The notes beneath the pieces are model-generated. The model did no database searches. It saw only the letters and a program-made list of their open reading frames with translations, and was not told the origin of the DNA. This document shows positions 12,103-25,460 of a stretch of 64,000 nt of DNA, in pieces (position 1 is the first letter of the stretch; each line of letters starts with the position of its first letter). A program made the position numbers and the translations under genes. This stretch comes from Eonycteris spelaea (Eukaryota > Chordata > Mammalia > Chiroptera > Pteropodidae): the NCBI GenBank assembly GCA_003508835.1, contig PUFA01000003.1, forward strand, positions 9,091,501 through 9,155,500. Direction: 5' to 3'.

Positions 12103-12192
12103 GTTACCTGAGGGGATAAGTGTATCCAGCCCTGTGGCTGAGGAGCATTCCCTCATAAAGCTGTATGTAAATCAGCTTGACCACAGCACACG
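12103..12192 (+). CDS. DTNA: DTNA alternative exon: extra syntrophin-binding motif
   Basis: This 90-nt exon follows gaatctctcag and is followed by gtcagt. Entered in phase 2 from the exon at 10303 (AG|G), it reads open as R-LPEGISVSSP, then VAEEHSLIKLYVNQL and DHSTR, and exits in phase 2, so it can be included or skipped freely. The V/L-A-[DE]-E-H-x-L-I-x-x-Y-V core matches the motif in the exons at 19842 and 30939. A third syntrophin-binding exon in human and most mammals, lost in mouse and rat, was reported by Roberts and colleagues (recalled, not checked). Inclusion would add a syntrophin docking helix. Confidence 0.9.
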
Positions 12193-13380
12193 GTCAGTAT
12201 TCCAGCCCTAAATCACTAATTGTAGAAGTAGTTCCGTAGCTAGACTACTAGTCGTTCTACTCCATCACTAAAATCATCGTGTAGTGTCTTAGTGGAGATA
12301 GAGATCTTCTGTGTTTTCATGAGATTCCGTTGAAAATTCCCAATTTGAGCTGGACTTCTTAGCTCTGTCTTCTCTTTTCCACTTATTTTATTGATTTAGT
12401 AGCCTTATACCAGTATATATGACATGTGTTTTTAAAGAGTACCAAGCTGGCTCGCTTTCTTTGGATGAGTTTCTGCTTTTATACAGTTTGCAAGACCCCA
12501 GATGGTGATTTCTTAGACTCTTGAATGAAAGTGCAGATTGGAATGACCTTTATCACTAACTGGGTCAGGCCAGGACAATGCCACATGGCTGGACCATACT
12601 GAAGTAAAAGACTTGATGTCTTAAATAATTCTGTCCCACTGGGCCTGGCCATTTTTTCTCAAATGTAGGGCAGTCTGATTCCTATTGATGTAGCAATTTC
12701 AAAACCAATTCATACTATTAATGCTTAATTTCTGTCACTTGATAATGCTGGTGATAATCTACTCTTTATTTCTTAACTTGTCTATACACTAAAATTGATG
12801 GAAACCTATCGTGCCAAATATAGGCATAAGCTAAAGGAGCTATCCTTGCTATGATTGGAACAGAACTAAATAAATATGACCTAGAGTTCTGCCCTCATTC
12901 CTAATCCACCCAACTGCCCCTTTTAAAATCAGATAAAACCTAAAAGCTCAACAAGCCAAGAATGGTGCTGATCAGTCTTGAGGCAGCATTAAGAAAGTAG
13001 GGAAGTTTGCCATGCAGATATTTTATTTAGCCTGAGTTTTCAGTCTTTTGTGACAGATTTTAGAAAGATAAAGTGAAATGAGGATGAATTGAAATCACTC
13101 CAGAATCATCCCTATCAACTCCTAACATTCTCACCTAGAGTCCTTTGCAAACATACCATTTTGATCTTCAGAGGACCCTAGGTATATCTTTAAAGTCTTT
13201 TGACATCCTTGTAATCTGCCTCACATAGATTTGTGAGTGTATAACTCTGGTTACCACCACCATCTGTCGCATCCCCTTTTCTCATATCCATTTCTAGCTA
13301 CATACTCGATTTATTTTTTCCTTACTTAGAAGAAAAAAGAGAATTCTCAAAGGCATTCTCCGTTAACCTTTTTAAGTTTT

Positions 13381-13414
13381 TGTGTACGTGTGTGTGTATG
13401 TGTGTGTGTGTGTA
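13381..13414 (+). repeat. (TG)n microsatellite
   Basis: Interrupted TG dinucleotide run: tgtgtacgtg, tgtgtgtatg, then ten-plus further TG bases. Confidence 0.9.
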
Positions 13415-14162
13415 TTCAATGCTCGTTAGCAATTAGGTAGAATGTGGGTCAAATAACACAATTCGTGGACTAATTCACCTCATTCATTTTCTTGATCATA
13501 ACTGTATTCTAAACCAAGATTGTTTTCTTATAAAGGTATGAATTTATTTTTAAAAAATGGCTGTATCAATGGAAATTTATTATCGCCATTAGAAAAGAGC
13601 TTTTAGGGCTGTGTATGGTGAGGCAGCAACATTATCTAAGCTTACGAAATGTAGTCTATCACTATTGTAAATATTATTGCAAGCACTGACACAAAGTCAG
13701 GCCCAAAAGGCCCTACCTCCCTGTCACTGCCCACAGCAATGTGCCTCTGAGTGTCTGCTGTTTTTGTTAATATCTTGCCAAAATCCTTGTCTAGTTTATG
13801 TGAGAAACTTAACCAGTCTTTTCCGATATAAAATAACTTTTTTTAATTATAGCCATCTTCACTAGCCACATCAAGTACGCTCTGAAAGTTTAAATGGCTA
13901 GATTCTTTCACCTCCAGTATTAGAAATATCTCTTTTTTTAAGGTTTCACAGATATTTCTATAGATGCAACCTCTATAGTAGTAACCGCTCAGAAAAGAAT
14001 CACATTAGCTATGATATATAACGTCTAGCCAGATCCTTCTCCCACATATTAGAAAGTTGTTTGTTATAGAGTTTGTTAAAAACAATCTAATATGCTGTTT
14101 TCTAGTTTGTCACAATAACATTTGGTTAATTACTTAATACTACATTAAGTTCAGTAGTGCAC

Positions 14163-14173
14163 GGGGGGGGGGG
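14163..14173 (+). repeat. Poly-G run, 11 bases
   Basis: Eleven consecutive G residues in an AT-rich setting. The length is prone to sequencing or slippage variation. Confidence 0.95.
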
Positions 14174-17100
14174 TCACAGCACCTACCCCAAACACTTTCC
14201 AAATCCTGATTCTTCCCAGTGGAGCAGACTTCGTGAGTTATTTTTGTTGGTTGACTAGTTGGTCAGTTGGTTAATTGGTTTGGGTTTTTAACCACAGAAA
14301 GGTTCATTCTCTGTATCTTAAATTTTTTTTTTTCAAACACTTTGCTTAACCAAAGATTCCTTACCTAACAACCAAGATTTTTAATCTGACTTAAAATGTT
14401 CAAACTAAATTTTAAGCATTTATGCTTTAGTATTCATAACTGAATAGAAATAAAATTGAGGTACTAAATTCAGCCTTTGATCAGAAAATTGAAGTTTTCT
14501 CCACAGTTAATACTTTCTAAGAAAAATAGATAAATTTACAAATCAACATCATAAAACAGATGAACTTATAAATCAACCACCATGAAGGTTTCTTTACTCT
14601 TTTTACACTTTCTGGGCACATTATCTGAAATTTCATACATTTGAAATCATTGCTCTCTGCAGATATTTCTTTATTCCATGTAACTCCAGAGCTCCACTAA
14701 TAAACTAGATTTTTTTCAAACTTGAAATAAACCAGTCTTCACAGTCAAGTCTGTTTCCTATGCTAAAATGTTAGTGCATAATTAAAACGTAGTCACCTCT
14801 CTTTTCACCTCAGTAACCTTTATTCTCTATTAGAGTTGCTTTCGTTGTCTGTGCATGCACTGTACCCAGCCAACTTTTCTAGAGGCTCTCTTGACAAAAA
14901 TACAATTGATATGGCTTGATGATATCTGGGGAACAACATAGTAAATGTAGTGAATCAAATAGGAGCTAAGAATTCTTATTATTTCTTCCATGGTACCTAT
15001 TTAAGATAGTTTGATTTTCATGCCAGCCTGAATTGACGACAACTAATTTTCCCACTGAGACACTAAGCTATTTTTTATGCTCATTTGCTGATTTGCATGT
15101 GGCAGATATTTTATGTTTCAGATCAAACATTTTGAAAGCTAGAACAGGAAAGGGAAACACAATTTTTCAAGAAATTATCTCCTGAAAAAACTGACTCATG
15201 GGCTCTTTTTTAATATACCTCAGCTACGTTAATTACAGTGAGAAGCAAAGTTTTATTCACACCGATTGTTACTTTAGGAGGGAGCCAACTTTACAAGTGA
15301 TTCTTCACAAGTCCAAACACCACACAAGGTTACCAATTATTTAAAATCAATAAGAATGAAAATATTTCTTCTTAATTCGCGATAGTTCAAATATCATTTT
15401 CCTATCAACCATTATGATAATGAGTATTGCACATTATATAATTCATATAATAGTGCTGCTCTATGAGACTGCTTCCAAGACTTTTATTTAAATCCTTTCA
15501 TTTTCATATTTAATAAAAGAAAAAAAGTCTATGACCAGGGCTAATATAGTAGTCCAACATAAGCAGAGGTGGTTTTTAAAAATATATTTCAGGTTTAAGC
15601 AAAAATACAGGGAGCTTTTGTGTGTGATTTTGTTATCTTAGAATACCCCCAAAATGTTTGCACTTAAGCAAAACTACTGCGATAAGTTGTCACCCTTCAA
15701 AACTAAAGGGTGGATTTTAATTTAAAAATATGAAATATTTTAAAATTGTTCTATCCTTCCAGAACCGTGTGTGTGTGTGAAAAAGTTTGGAAGAAGAGCA
15801 CTTATCTTTATATATGCTATTTTGTGGAGGAAAGAGAATTTTTTAGAAAAACAATAGTCTACAGGAAAATTTGCGCCTCTTTTCTTCCAGCAGAACACAT
15901 AAACTTCAAAATTTACCTTGTCATACCCTCCAGGGTATAACTGTCAGCACACCCATCAATGGTAATATGCATGCAAAGGGACGTGCTTATACATTGGCCA
16001 GGGCCTTGTGAAAAGAAGATGACAATAAGAGAAAAGATATGTATACATAAAATTTTAGGGATGTTAGATTAAAAATGATTTATTGCTCACAGTCAAGGGG
16101 AGTTCCAAGTAGTTTCCAGTTTTGAAGGTTAAAAGGAAGGATGCATTAGGGTTTGAAGACAGAGCATTTACAAGAAATAGAAACTTCTAGAGCTAGATTT
16201 ATGCAAAAGCTACTGTTGCATTCTTATGCACTGACATACCAAAAGCACACATTTCTTGGTGAGAACATAGGTTCCAGTGTGCCTGATCCCAAAGCCCACA
16301 ATGAATTGGGCATATCACCTACCTTCTCCAGACAAACTGCTGAGCTACAAAATGAAAATTTAAAAATCTAAATTATTCTGTAAAATATCATGAGAGTGTA
16401 TTGCTTTGAATAGATCATAATAAACTACATGTTGTTCCTATCTTCACAAGAATGCAAGACAACATTTTTTTCACTTTACATCCTTTTTTCAAGCTCCTTG
16501 GGAGCTACAGAAGAAATTCTGGAAAAAATACTTCATGCAAAAAGGCTTTATAGACCCAAGTTTTAGGTGAAACCTGCCTCCCCATCAACTCTCTAAGTTC
16601 TAGATCCATTTCATTTTGAAAGAATGGCCTTTTTTTTCTTGTTTTTGTCATATATTTGACTTCACCTATACATGGTCATATTTTTCGCTTCCCAGAAATA
16701 ATTGATGAGGAGAAAATTTTGAGGCTAGTTCTAGGAAGTATGGAAAGTATGTAGACAGTGAGTACCAAAATTCAAAAGTACTTCTGGCACTGGATATTAA
16801 CAACTGTAGCAAAACAAAATAAATGGTTGAATTCCACAGACTTATAAATGTACGTAGTATCATCCCCATATTTTCCAAGAACTGATTTTCCCAAGATTTC
16901 ATGTGAGAAGGAGAAGGAACACGAAAGGACTTAAAACTGACAGGGACCTATGCAAAGATGATAACAAAAGGAAAAGAGATGTGTGTACGTAGAACATCTA
17001 CTCATCCCTTTGAGGGTGGAAGCGACTTGGGAAGAAGGAAGAAAAAGGGAAGAGGGTAAACAGACATATGGGATAGAGTAAGGAGAGAGAAACCCAAGGA

Positions 17101-19203
17101 ACTCAGAGAAAGAATAAGGTCACCAAAGGCAGATCTGGATACCTGCTCCCTTCCTGCCACCAGCCCCATCACCATACTGAGTAGGGCTCCTCCAGTGGTA
17201 GTGCATGGCAGTGGCCAGGTGGTGGGATGGCACTTCTGGGGCTTTATTGACCTATCATCTTCCTCTCATAAGACTTCACCAGATGTAATTTTTTAGCAAA
17301 TACATTCTCTAATAGGTCCTCTGTGTTTCTTTACTGGTCCTTTCTTCCTGTGCATTCAGTATCGGAGGTTGTATCTTTGTAATTATGATTAGGCTTTTGA
17401 TTTAGGAAATACTGCCACAATTTCTGGGAGTCGGGGGGCATAAAAACTAACAAGGAAAGGAAATAGTTTAATTTGGAGGAAAGAATCATTGATTTATCAC
17501 ATAGCGTTTGGAGTGGTTTTGCAAGAATCTGAAATCATGTAGTAGGTACATCAATCTTGAGTTGTGAAAAAGAAAGTTAGGAGGTAATTAGGCAGCAGGG
17601 AGACTGTGCTTACTAGATAATGAACATAGAGGAATATACTTCAAGAAACAAGATTTGGAGTGCTGTTTTAGAGGGATGATGGGAAAACACCAACTATGAC
17701 AGCTTAAAGTGGCTATTTGGCCTTGAAGGCCATAGTCTTAGAAGGTGGAGACCAGAATGCTGGAAAAAAATGTTTAAGTTCATCAGGATAATAAATTCTT
17801 CTTGAACATGAATCATTTCATTTTTTAACATCAGTTTTGTTTGTGTGCAGTTGTACTTTTTAAATAAGCAATACTTTGTGTAATAGCGATTCTTGAAAAG
17901 CTGAGTAAAGTCACACATTTAACAAATATGACTGCCTACTCTCTACTAGACATTTTCTGTACAAATGAAGTTTGATTTTAAATTTACCAGAAACTTTGCT
18001 ATTTTAAGGAATCTTGTAGTATATACTATTATAAAACAAGGATTTCAATTATAATGTGCATAATTCTAATATATGCATTTATAAATTTCTATGTTTTTTA
18101 ATATTTCATGGTTTGAAAGAGTGGTATTTGTAGTGAAACCTTAAAATGTATCATTCAATTTTTTAAAGTTTTAACTACTTTATAAGCCATACATATATAT
18201 GATTCAGAACTTCTTGAAAAGTTGGAAAAATTTGTGGTAAACCTCATAATTTCAATCCCAGTAATTAAAAACTTGGTATTTCAGCAGTCATATAGTTAAT
18301 TTTGTATTCTCCATGAAGGAGGTAGGATAGTTTTAGGTACGCCAGAGTTGTAGAGTTTAACCTATAAAGGAGCAAACTCTTTAAGCACATTTCAAGTACA
18401 TTCGTAATGCTACAAATCAATACCATATTTCCCAATGAAGCATGCATATTCATTATAGTATATCTTAGGTGACTGGTTTGACCACACTTTATTAATATTT
18501 ATATTTCTATTTGTCCTTCAATAAAACTACATTTTAAACTTTTTAAACTGTCACTTAAATTACTAAATAAAATGAGCATTCCTCATAATGAATCTGAAAT
18601 GTTAAGAATTTGCTATATTGATGGAAGTCCATTCACCTAGTATAGACACAAGAAATATGAATATATATTTATAAGGCTCAAAGGTTTATTTTTCACTTTC
18701 TCTGAAAGTTTTCTTTGCAGCTTCACAGCCAAGTTTAGGTGACTTGTGCTTGAAGTACTGAAGCACTTGTCATAATATGACAGTAATGTCTTAACTAGGT
18801 AATTTTCAACTCTAGTCAACTCAGAAAGTTGAATAGAGAAACTTCTTGAGTGAGATCTAAATGTTGGCAGGACTTAGTGAACTATTGGACTGTTTACATT
18901 ATCGTCTATAATGAATGTTGAATGAATTTTCACAGTCTAGGCATGTGCAGTCTCTTTGGTAAGCAAGTAGCAGAAGTCAAATCTGGGATCGTGGTGGCTT
19001 GTGTAATTCTAATTGTGGTTCCAGGCCAGGCTTCTGCCCTAGTTCAACTCTGGAAATCTGAAAACATCTTGAACGTTTCAAAATACTAAGAGAGCCGTCC
19101 AAATGGAGCTTGGATCTAGACTTTGGCGTTTCTGTTGCCAGTTTTATCCTTGAATGCATTGCCGTGTTTACGCTCTTCTTGGCTTTCCCATCTTATTAAC
19201 CAG

Positions 19204-19281
19204 CTCTCCTCCCAAGGACAGTGAAGTAGAGCAGAACAAACTGCTGGCTAGGGCTGCTCCAGCTTTTCTGAAGGGCAAAGG
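19204..19281 (+). CDS. DTNA: DTNA exon: spacer before second syntrophin-binding motif
   Basis: This 78-nt exon after tcttattaaccag completes AG|C and reads SPPKDSEVEQNKLLARAAPA, then FLKGK, leaving GG. The donor is gtaagt. Entry and exit are both in phase 2, so it is a frame-neutral cassette in the variable region 3 of the protein. It sits only 560 bp upstream of the next exon, which suggests that the two may be co-regulated. Known isoforms include and exclude this block. Confidence 0.96.
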
Positions 19282-19841
19282 GTAAGTTGAAGCCAGAGTG
19301 TACTGGAACCCTGAATTAACTAAACTAAAACTGGAGATTTCTTTTGTCGACATGCTTTGTGTTTGAAAGACCATTTCTGATTTAGTAAAAGTAGCTTCAT
19401 TATAACTCCATTAACAGCACTAAATAGTTATTTTGAATAGACACATCTGTGTTGTTATTCACTTTCCCTGATTTCCTTTCTTTTTTTAAATACTAAGTTT
19501 CAGATTTGATTTTCCAAAGCCTACTTAACCTTTGCTTGCAACCCACTTCAATGTGTTTACTGTACAGATGAATTTCTTGGCCTAAATGGTTTACAGAATG
19601 CCAATCTGTTTTCTTAAAAGCTTCTTTACCTAAATGGAAGTCTTTGTTTTTAAAGTTAGTGAAATGCAGTTGTGAATTTCATTGCTTGGACTTCGTGTTT
19701 TTCATAGAACATCACTTATTTTCCCTTCAGTCGCTTGGTTTTCTAAATGTCTTCTCTACCACAAACTCACTCCTACCTGTTCTGCTTATTTCTGTCCGCA
19801 TCTCCTAACAATACCCTTTCTTTCCTCCTGCCCTGTTTCAG
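19282..19841 (+). other. DTNA: Short intron between paired variable-region exons
   Basis: This 560-bp intron has a long pyrimidine-rich 3' part (ccctttctttcctcctgccc) just before the acceptor. No other feature. Confidence 0.9.
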
Positions 19842-19934
19842 GATACAGTACAGCCTGAATGTGGCAGACAGGCTAGCTGATGAACATGTTCTCATCGGGT
19901 TGTATGTCAACATGCTCCGGAACAACCCATCATG
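19842..19934 (+). CDS. DTNA: DTNA exon: syntrophin-binding motif (LADEHVLIGLYVNML)
   Basis: This 93-nt exon begins in phase 2 (GG|G) and reads IQYSLNVADRLADEHVLIGL, then YVNMLRNNPS, leaving TG. The acceptor is preceded by a strong pyrimidine tract and the donor is gttagt. The LADEHVLIGLYVNML core is the alternatively spliced syntrophin-binding site of alpha-dystrobrevin; beta-dystrobrevin has a related LADEHALI… version. It exits in phase 2, so it is also frame-neutral. Confidence 0.97.
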
Positions 19935-20654
19935 GTTAGTGCAGGTTTGGCTGCTTGACTGTCCTTAGAGTAGCAGTCTCATCTCTTGACAAGCAGTCTC
20001 AGCAAGGGGTGAAGGCACTGGATGCCAGAGGTGTCCCTAAGGCAATTTTTAACTGATTCAATTAAAACGTCATTGGTAATGTTAATTTAGATATTTCTGA
20101 TTAATGTTTCATAGAGTTGATATCTTCGTTTATCTTAGCTGAAGGGACAACTTGTATAAAATGCATGCCATTCAGGTGGATGCAGAACTCTGGGTCGCAC
20201 CAGTCAGTTCTTTGTTACAATGCCATATCAAAATGCCGCACAACGGTGATGCAAGATTTTGTCTTATTCCAAAGATCTGTTTGTCTGCTGATTTGGAGCA
20301 CAATGCTCCATTCACCTAGGATAAAAATGAAAAAAGAGGAAAAGCAGTGCAATGGGATCATAGCATGAAAATTGTTTCCTTAACAGTGATTACAATGAGA
20401 CAATTACCTTTCAACTTTTTTCTTACTTACAGATATCTCTGGGAGGCCATTCTATAGAGCCTCCTTCTAAGTCCCAGAATATGTAAAGCTTTCTTTCAAA
20501 TGTGTTAAATGTGTGGATTCAGATAGCCCTATTTATTAGGATAAAGGCATTCATAAAGTTTTTATTTTAATAGTGACCAAGGAGATTTCCCCCATTGGTT
20601 AGTTACTTTAATAATAAATGTACATTTCCAATTTGAATGAAAATAAATAGACAG

Positions 20655-20710
20655 ACATATATACATACACACACACACATATACGTATATATGTGTATAT
20701 ATATCATATA
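20655..20710 (+). repeat. CA/TA microsatellite
   Basis: Mixed (CA)n and (TA)n run: catacacacacacacacata, then tacgtatatatgtgtatata. Confidence 0.9.
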
Positions 20711-22004
20711 TTTCACCCTTGTTTATACAACTGTTTTACAAACATGTTTAATAAACTAGTTCCTTAGAAATATTTTGGTTTTTCTTAATAATTAATTTTC
20801 TCTGAACTAAAGGCCCATGGATTTTTTGCAGTTATAACTATTAAGTGAGCCAGTAGAGAAAATTGCCTTTAAAATAGCTAGTCCCCCTTTCCTCTGTTAT
20901 ATTATAGAAAGCACCCCCAAACACTTAATGCTCATCACCTACATCACTTGGTATTGTTAGCTACTTATTTTTTCTAGAACATTCCTCCCTTGACTATTTC
21001 CAAAGTTCCTTCCTGTTTCTGCTTCTGATAACTTAGAACTATTTTTTGCATGTATAGTAGATAAGGTGATTTTAGGTGACTCATTGATGAACATTTATTT
21101 AATAGTTACATATTTATCTTAATTTGTATTTTTAATATATATATAACCAGAATGCTAGTTTAATTTTATACTTTATTCCTACTGGATAGAGATAAAAATG
21201 GATTCTTCAGCTAAGCCCATCTCTTTGTTCAAATTTTTCCAAGCTTGTAATTCAAACAGTTCCTCTTCTTACATCTCAGCCTCACAAAACTACAAGTGGA
21301 AAGAGTGATTGCTTTACTCTTACTCCCAATGAGTTTGGTTCCACAATGTTATATGGTGGCTGAAATAATAGAACTAAAAATACCGAATTACAAAAAAAAA
21401 AAAAATTGTATGAGTAATCTTCAAAGAAGAATATGGTCGATATAGATTTAATTATGTCTGAAGGCAATTATATGATCTCACACCGTGTCCTCTCCCCTAT
21501 AATTCTAAGCACACTCTGATTATTTCTATCACTTTTCCCTGACCTTTTGTTAATTAAAGTTGTAGCAAAGAAATCTCCAAAGAGAAAAGCTTAGAGTTTG
21601 TTACTACCAGCCCTCTTCCCTACTCAAGTGATTAATCATATTGACATGATGGTCACTTAAGACCATAAAACTGTCTCAGCTGAGACACCTTACATCTATG
21701 TGATGAAAGCTAGGTGTGATTTGTATTTTGAAAACAAAGCAGAATTTAAGACTGATCAATGAAGCAGACTCCGTTTTAATAGCTGCTGCCCTCTATATTC
21801 TCAGAGCTTTTTTTAGTCCTTAAAACATTCCAACTTCTCTTTCAAATTTCTCATTTTTCCTTCTCTTTCCTTCTGTTTAATTAGATCCTAACAATTCTCC
21901 ACACCTGCCATGCTTATATAAGTAATGTAGTGATCTCTCACCTTCTTTATCGTCGTTATAGCTATAACCTTTACCATCATTCAACTGTGGTGAGATTTGT
22001 AATG

Positions 22005-22330
22005 GTAATAATCATAAGAGCTACTTTTTTAAAAAGCACCTGCCTCATGCTAAGCACTGTCTTAAAAGCTTCATTTACATAATATTATATAAATTACGTA
22101 TTGCATAATAACACACAAATTACATAATACATAAATTATTTACATAATTTATAATTGCAGAGTTATTTACATAATTTCCCCTAGTCCTTAGAGTAAGCCT
22201 GTAAAATAATACTATACTATCATCCCCATTGTATAGATAAGTAAAGGGATCAGTTAAGAGAGTTACATGACTATCCCACAGTCACATGGCTACTAAATAA
22301 TGGAGCAGAGATTTTTATCTTTCTTCACCC
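22005..22330 (-). mobile_element. MIR SINE with internal AT-rich expansion
   Basis: Reverse-complement MIR text: ctcatgctaagcactgtctt at the left and ccccattgtatagataagta, then acatgactatcccacagtca, at the right. Between the two parts is an AT-rich stretch of repeated ttacataat-like units (about 22075-22165). Confidence 0.7.
22075..22165 (+). repeat. AT-rich tandem units inside MIR
   Basis: Repeated forms of attacataat and tttacataatt interrupt the MIR copy, giving a local degenerate tandem array. Confidence 0.7.
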
Positions 22331-22739
22331 TATCACAAGCTCATAACCACCAGGCAACATTGCCACTTATAAAACCTACATAAACGCATGCCCTCCAGAA
22401 AGCTTTTCTGGACACTCCTCCACATTGCAGCCACCACATATCTGTTTCCTGACATTACATATTCTACTATGTTATTTTATTGCCTTTTAACAAACATTTG
22501 GAGCACATCCTAGTAATAAGAGTGGTGATAATGAGTTACCATTTTTGTATTTTTTCTATGCCTTGTAATGTCTCATTTTGATTATAAGCTTCAAAGGGGC
22601 AGGAATTTTGTCTTCAGACTTTTGTATCTCATCACAGCAGCCAGAATATGAGTAAATTTTACATTTATGAAGCACTTCAAAAATTCAGAGTCCAGAGTGT
22701 TAACTATTACACTATGGAACCAGAAGCGCTTCAAAAATT

Positions 22740-22900
22740 GCCCTTTCCCACACATTAATTAGTTTGCTTGTCAAAGCCCTATGAGTTTGGATATTATATC
22801 CATTTGGATAAGTCACTCTGAGACATTAAGCGACTTATCCAAGGTCACATGCTAGCAAGGGCTTGTACACAGGTCTTCTGACCCAGGTCCCATCTGTTTT
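22740..22900 (-). mobile_element. MIR SINE fragment
   Basis: Reverse-orientation MIR core: gcgacttatccaaggtcaca, gctagcaagg, then cttctgacccaggtccc. Confidence 0.75.
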
Positions 22901-23689
22901 CCACATCATTCCTCAGCCTTCCTGTCTGTGCTACAAATAGGAACCGTATAGGTGTTCTTGGTTAAAAGGTTTGTTTTTGTAATTATTAATATATGCTTCT
23001 AATTAACTCTATGTGGGGACCTTCTACTCCACCTCAACTGCTTCACACAGTGGAAAATTGACTCATTGGTAAATAGTCTGCTGCTAAATTAAAAAAAAAA
23101 AAAACTCTTAGGTGTCATTATTGATTCTGATGTCGGGGAAGCCAAAAAAATAAGCTGTAGCTCAAGGGAGAATTTCTGTTTTATTCCTAATTCATTGAAG
23201 TTTTAAAATCCTTAACGATTTTCAAGCACCTTCTCCAGTGAGGGAGGAATGGGTCTCAAAATGCTATACCATGAGGGCTTTTTCTGCCCTTCCCTAAAGC
23301 TTATCAAGTGCCTGGGTTTGCTAGTGGTTTATGAGGACTAACTGTGGCAGGCAGATCAAAGGATCAGAAATCAGCCCAGTCTTCCGGCTCTTACTTTAAT
23401 TATAGCCTTCATAGTTACCATTCAGAAGTTTCTGGCACATTTCTCTCAACTCTGAAAAGCCCCCTTGAGTCAGGGAGGGAGGGGTACAATTAAGACTTCA
23501 GTCTATGTCATGATCAATTGCAGTCACTTAGACTCCTGAACTCACATAACCAGGTTAAAATTTGTTCTGCTTATACGTTATTCTCAAGGACAAGAAATTA
23601 TACATTTGATGCCTATTTTTAGGTTTCATATACGAGGTCTAAATTTTTATTGGCTTCACTGCTTGGACCCTTTAGTAGATTCCTCTTGC

Positions 23690-24205
23690 ATTTAGTTTAT
23701 AACCCAGAGCCCTCTCACCACGGCCTCGAAGCCTGTGTGTGGTCTAGCCCCTGCTTGCCCGTCTCTCAGCCTTAGCTGTCAGGGGTTCTCCCACGCAGTC
23801 ACAATACTAGTCACATCAGCTTTTGATCAGTTTCTAAAAATAATTCCTAAAACTGCCTCAAGACCATGATGCTAGTTCTACCCTATGCCTAGGACATTCA
23901 TCTCTATTTTACCCCTTTCTTCTCCTTCCACACATGAGTGCACTGGCTCCTTCCCTGGCTTCCAATCTCAGGTTGAAGGCATCTCCTCAGGTCAGTCTCC
24001 TATATTAGTCTCTATCATGGCAACTATTTCTTTCATTCTTACCATAACTGTAACCATTGGTCGATTGGTTGGGTGGGTTGGTTGGTTGGTTGAGAGGCAG
24101 GCAGGGACCTTCTCTGACTTGCTTACCAGCATTTCTCTGGCATCTTGCACAATGCCTGACACACTAGAGGTACCCAGTAAACATCTGTAGATGTTGTAGA
24201 ATATT
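23690..24205 (+). mobile_element. L2 LINE 3' end
   Basis: Diverged L2 3' text ending with aggcagggaccttctctgac, cttgcacaatgcctgacaca and gtacccagtaaacatctgta, the usual 'sum of amount, share of body' ending of L2. It includes a GGTT-type repeat at 24060-24092. Confidence 0.65.
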
Positions 24206-24546
24206 GACAGTGTTTTAGGTAAAAATTCCTTTTCACTCTAAGTAAAAGTTTTAGAAGTCCTCAGAAAATCTTTCTTGCTAGTAAAAAATTGATATTTTTA
24301 CAATTGAAAAATCATCTATTATAAATCAGCCCTTAAAGTGAACATTTAGTGTAAGAGAATAAAGTAGATGAAAAAGTAAAGTATTAAGCTTGACACAGAG
24401 AGGTGGTAAACTTGGATAAAGACAAGCATTAGCAATTCATTGATGTGGGAAAAGCAACTGATGGGGGCAAAATAAAAAAAAAACTAAAAGTGATATTGGA
24501 CAAGAATTAAAAACATTTTTCACATGCTCTCTTATCTCTTCCATTT

Positions 24547-24930
24547 TGTATTATTAGTTCACTAGGGTTACTATAACAAAATACTACCAGCTGTGTAGCT
24601 TGTACAACAGGAATTTATTTTCTCACAATTCTGGAGGCTAGAAATCCAAGACCAAGGTCCTGGCTATCTCCTGGGGTCTCTCCTTGACCTGCAAATGGCA
24701 GCTTTACTGTGTCCTTACATGATTTTTTATCTGCACAAGTACAACCCTAGTTCCCTTCCTCTTCTATAAAGACACCTGTCATATACAGTTAGGGCCCCGC
24801 TCTTACGACCTCATTTAACTTTAATCACCTCTTTAAAAGCCATATCTCCAAACACAGCCATGTTCTAAGGTACTGGGGGTTAGGGCTTTAACACATGAAT
24901 TTCAGGGGAGATAATTCAGTCCATAACACA
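24547..24930 (-). mobile_element. MaLR LTR (MLT1-type), old solo LTR
   Basis: Reads as the reverse complement of an MLT1 LTR: tagggttactataacaaaat, ttattttctcacaattctgg, aggctagaaatccaagacca, then gacctcatttaactttaatc and a terminal cagtccataacaca. About 380 bp, with TG/CA ends. No internal retroviral genes are present. Confidence 0.8.
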
Positions 24931-25364
24931 TTTCAACACTATATTCACTGCATTTTATGCCTTTAACATTTTTAATATCTAGGCTAAGATTCGATCGACT
25001 CTTTTCAGTAAATGCTGTTTTTGAAAAATGTAGGTTTATTACAACCAACATTTGGAAGAGAAAGGAAATTATCTGCACTTACTGACAGTTGTTTTTTACA
25101 TGAGTTTTCATTTCCTGGTTAACAGTACTCCTTTTCTCCAGTAAAATGTTTAGGAGCTTTAGTTATAGGACTAGACTTTTGAGAAAGGCATTTCCTTAGA
25201 AACCTAGAAATATAAATCTAAAGAATGTCACACGACCACTGTGCATATCTGCATTAATTATGTTGTACTCACCGAGGTTTTCTCAGCATAACCGGATGAT
25301 GAATTGATTTTAAGATGAGTTCACTTCTCTGTTATAGATTCTAATACATTTTAAGTTTCCATGG

Positions 25365-25460
25365 AAAATGAGAATGACAGTACCAATCTGATGAGGTTAT
25401 AGATGTAAATTAGCTAGCATAGTGCTGGACACATGGGAATAACTCAGTGTTAGTTCCTCC
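25365..25460 (+). mobile_element. MIR 3' fragment
   Basis: Sense MIR 3' portion: atgaggttatagatgtaaat, tagcatagtgctggacacat, then gggaataactcagtg. Confidence 0.6.

Larger units (their letters stand above)
12193..19203 (+). other. DTNA: Long intron between the SBM cassette and spacer exon
   Basis: About 7 kb, AT-rich. It holds a (TG)n tract (13381-13414), an 11-base G run (14163-14173) and GGTT-type low complexity near 14248-14282. No confident repeat family or exon was seen. Open frames here lack coding character. Confidence 0.75.

Noticed and set aside
10387..19203. Search for the terminal exon of the short alpha-dystrobrevin-3 isoform
   Set aside because: Many acceptors followed by short open frames exist. 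None stands out without transcript data, so none is annotated.
22680..22735. tRNA-like text (gtgttaactattacactatggaacc) in reverse sense
   Set aside because: Resembles the B-box side of an old tRNA-derived SINE, but no complete cloverleaf can be drawn.
23885..24190. A 101-codon open frame
   Set aside because: Lies in an L2 3' end, which is non-coding here. The repeated Gly/Trp/Val part comes from a GGTT simple repeat.
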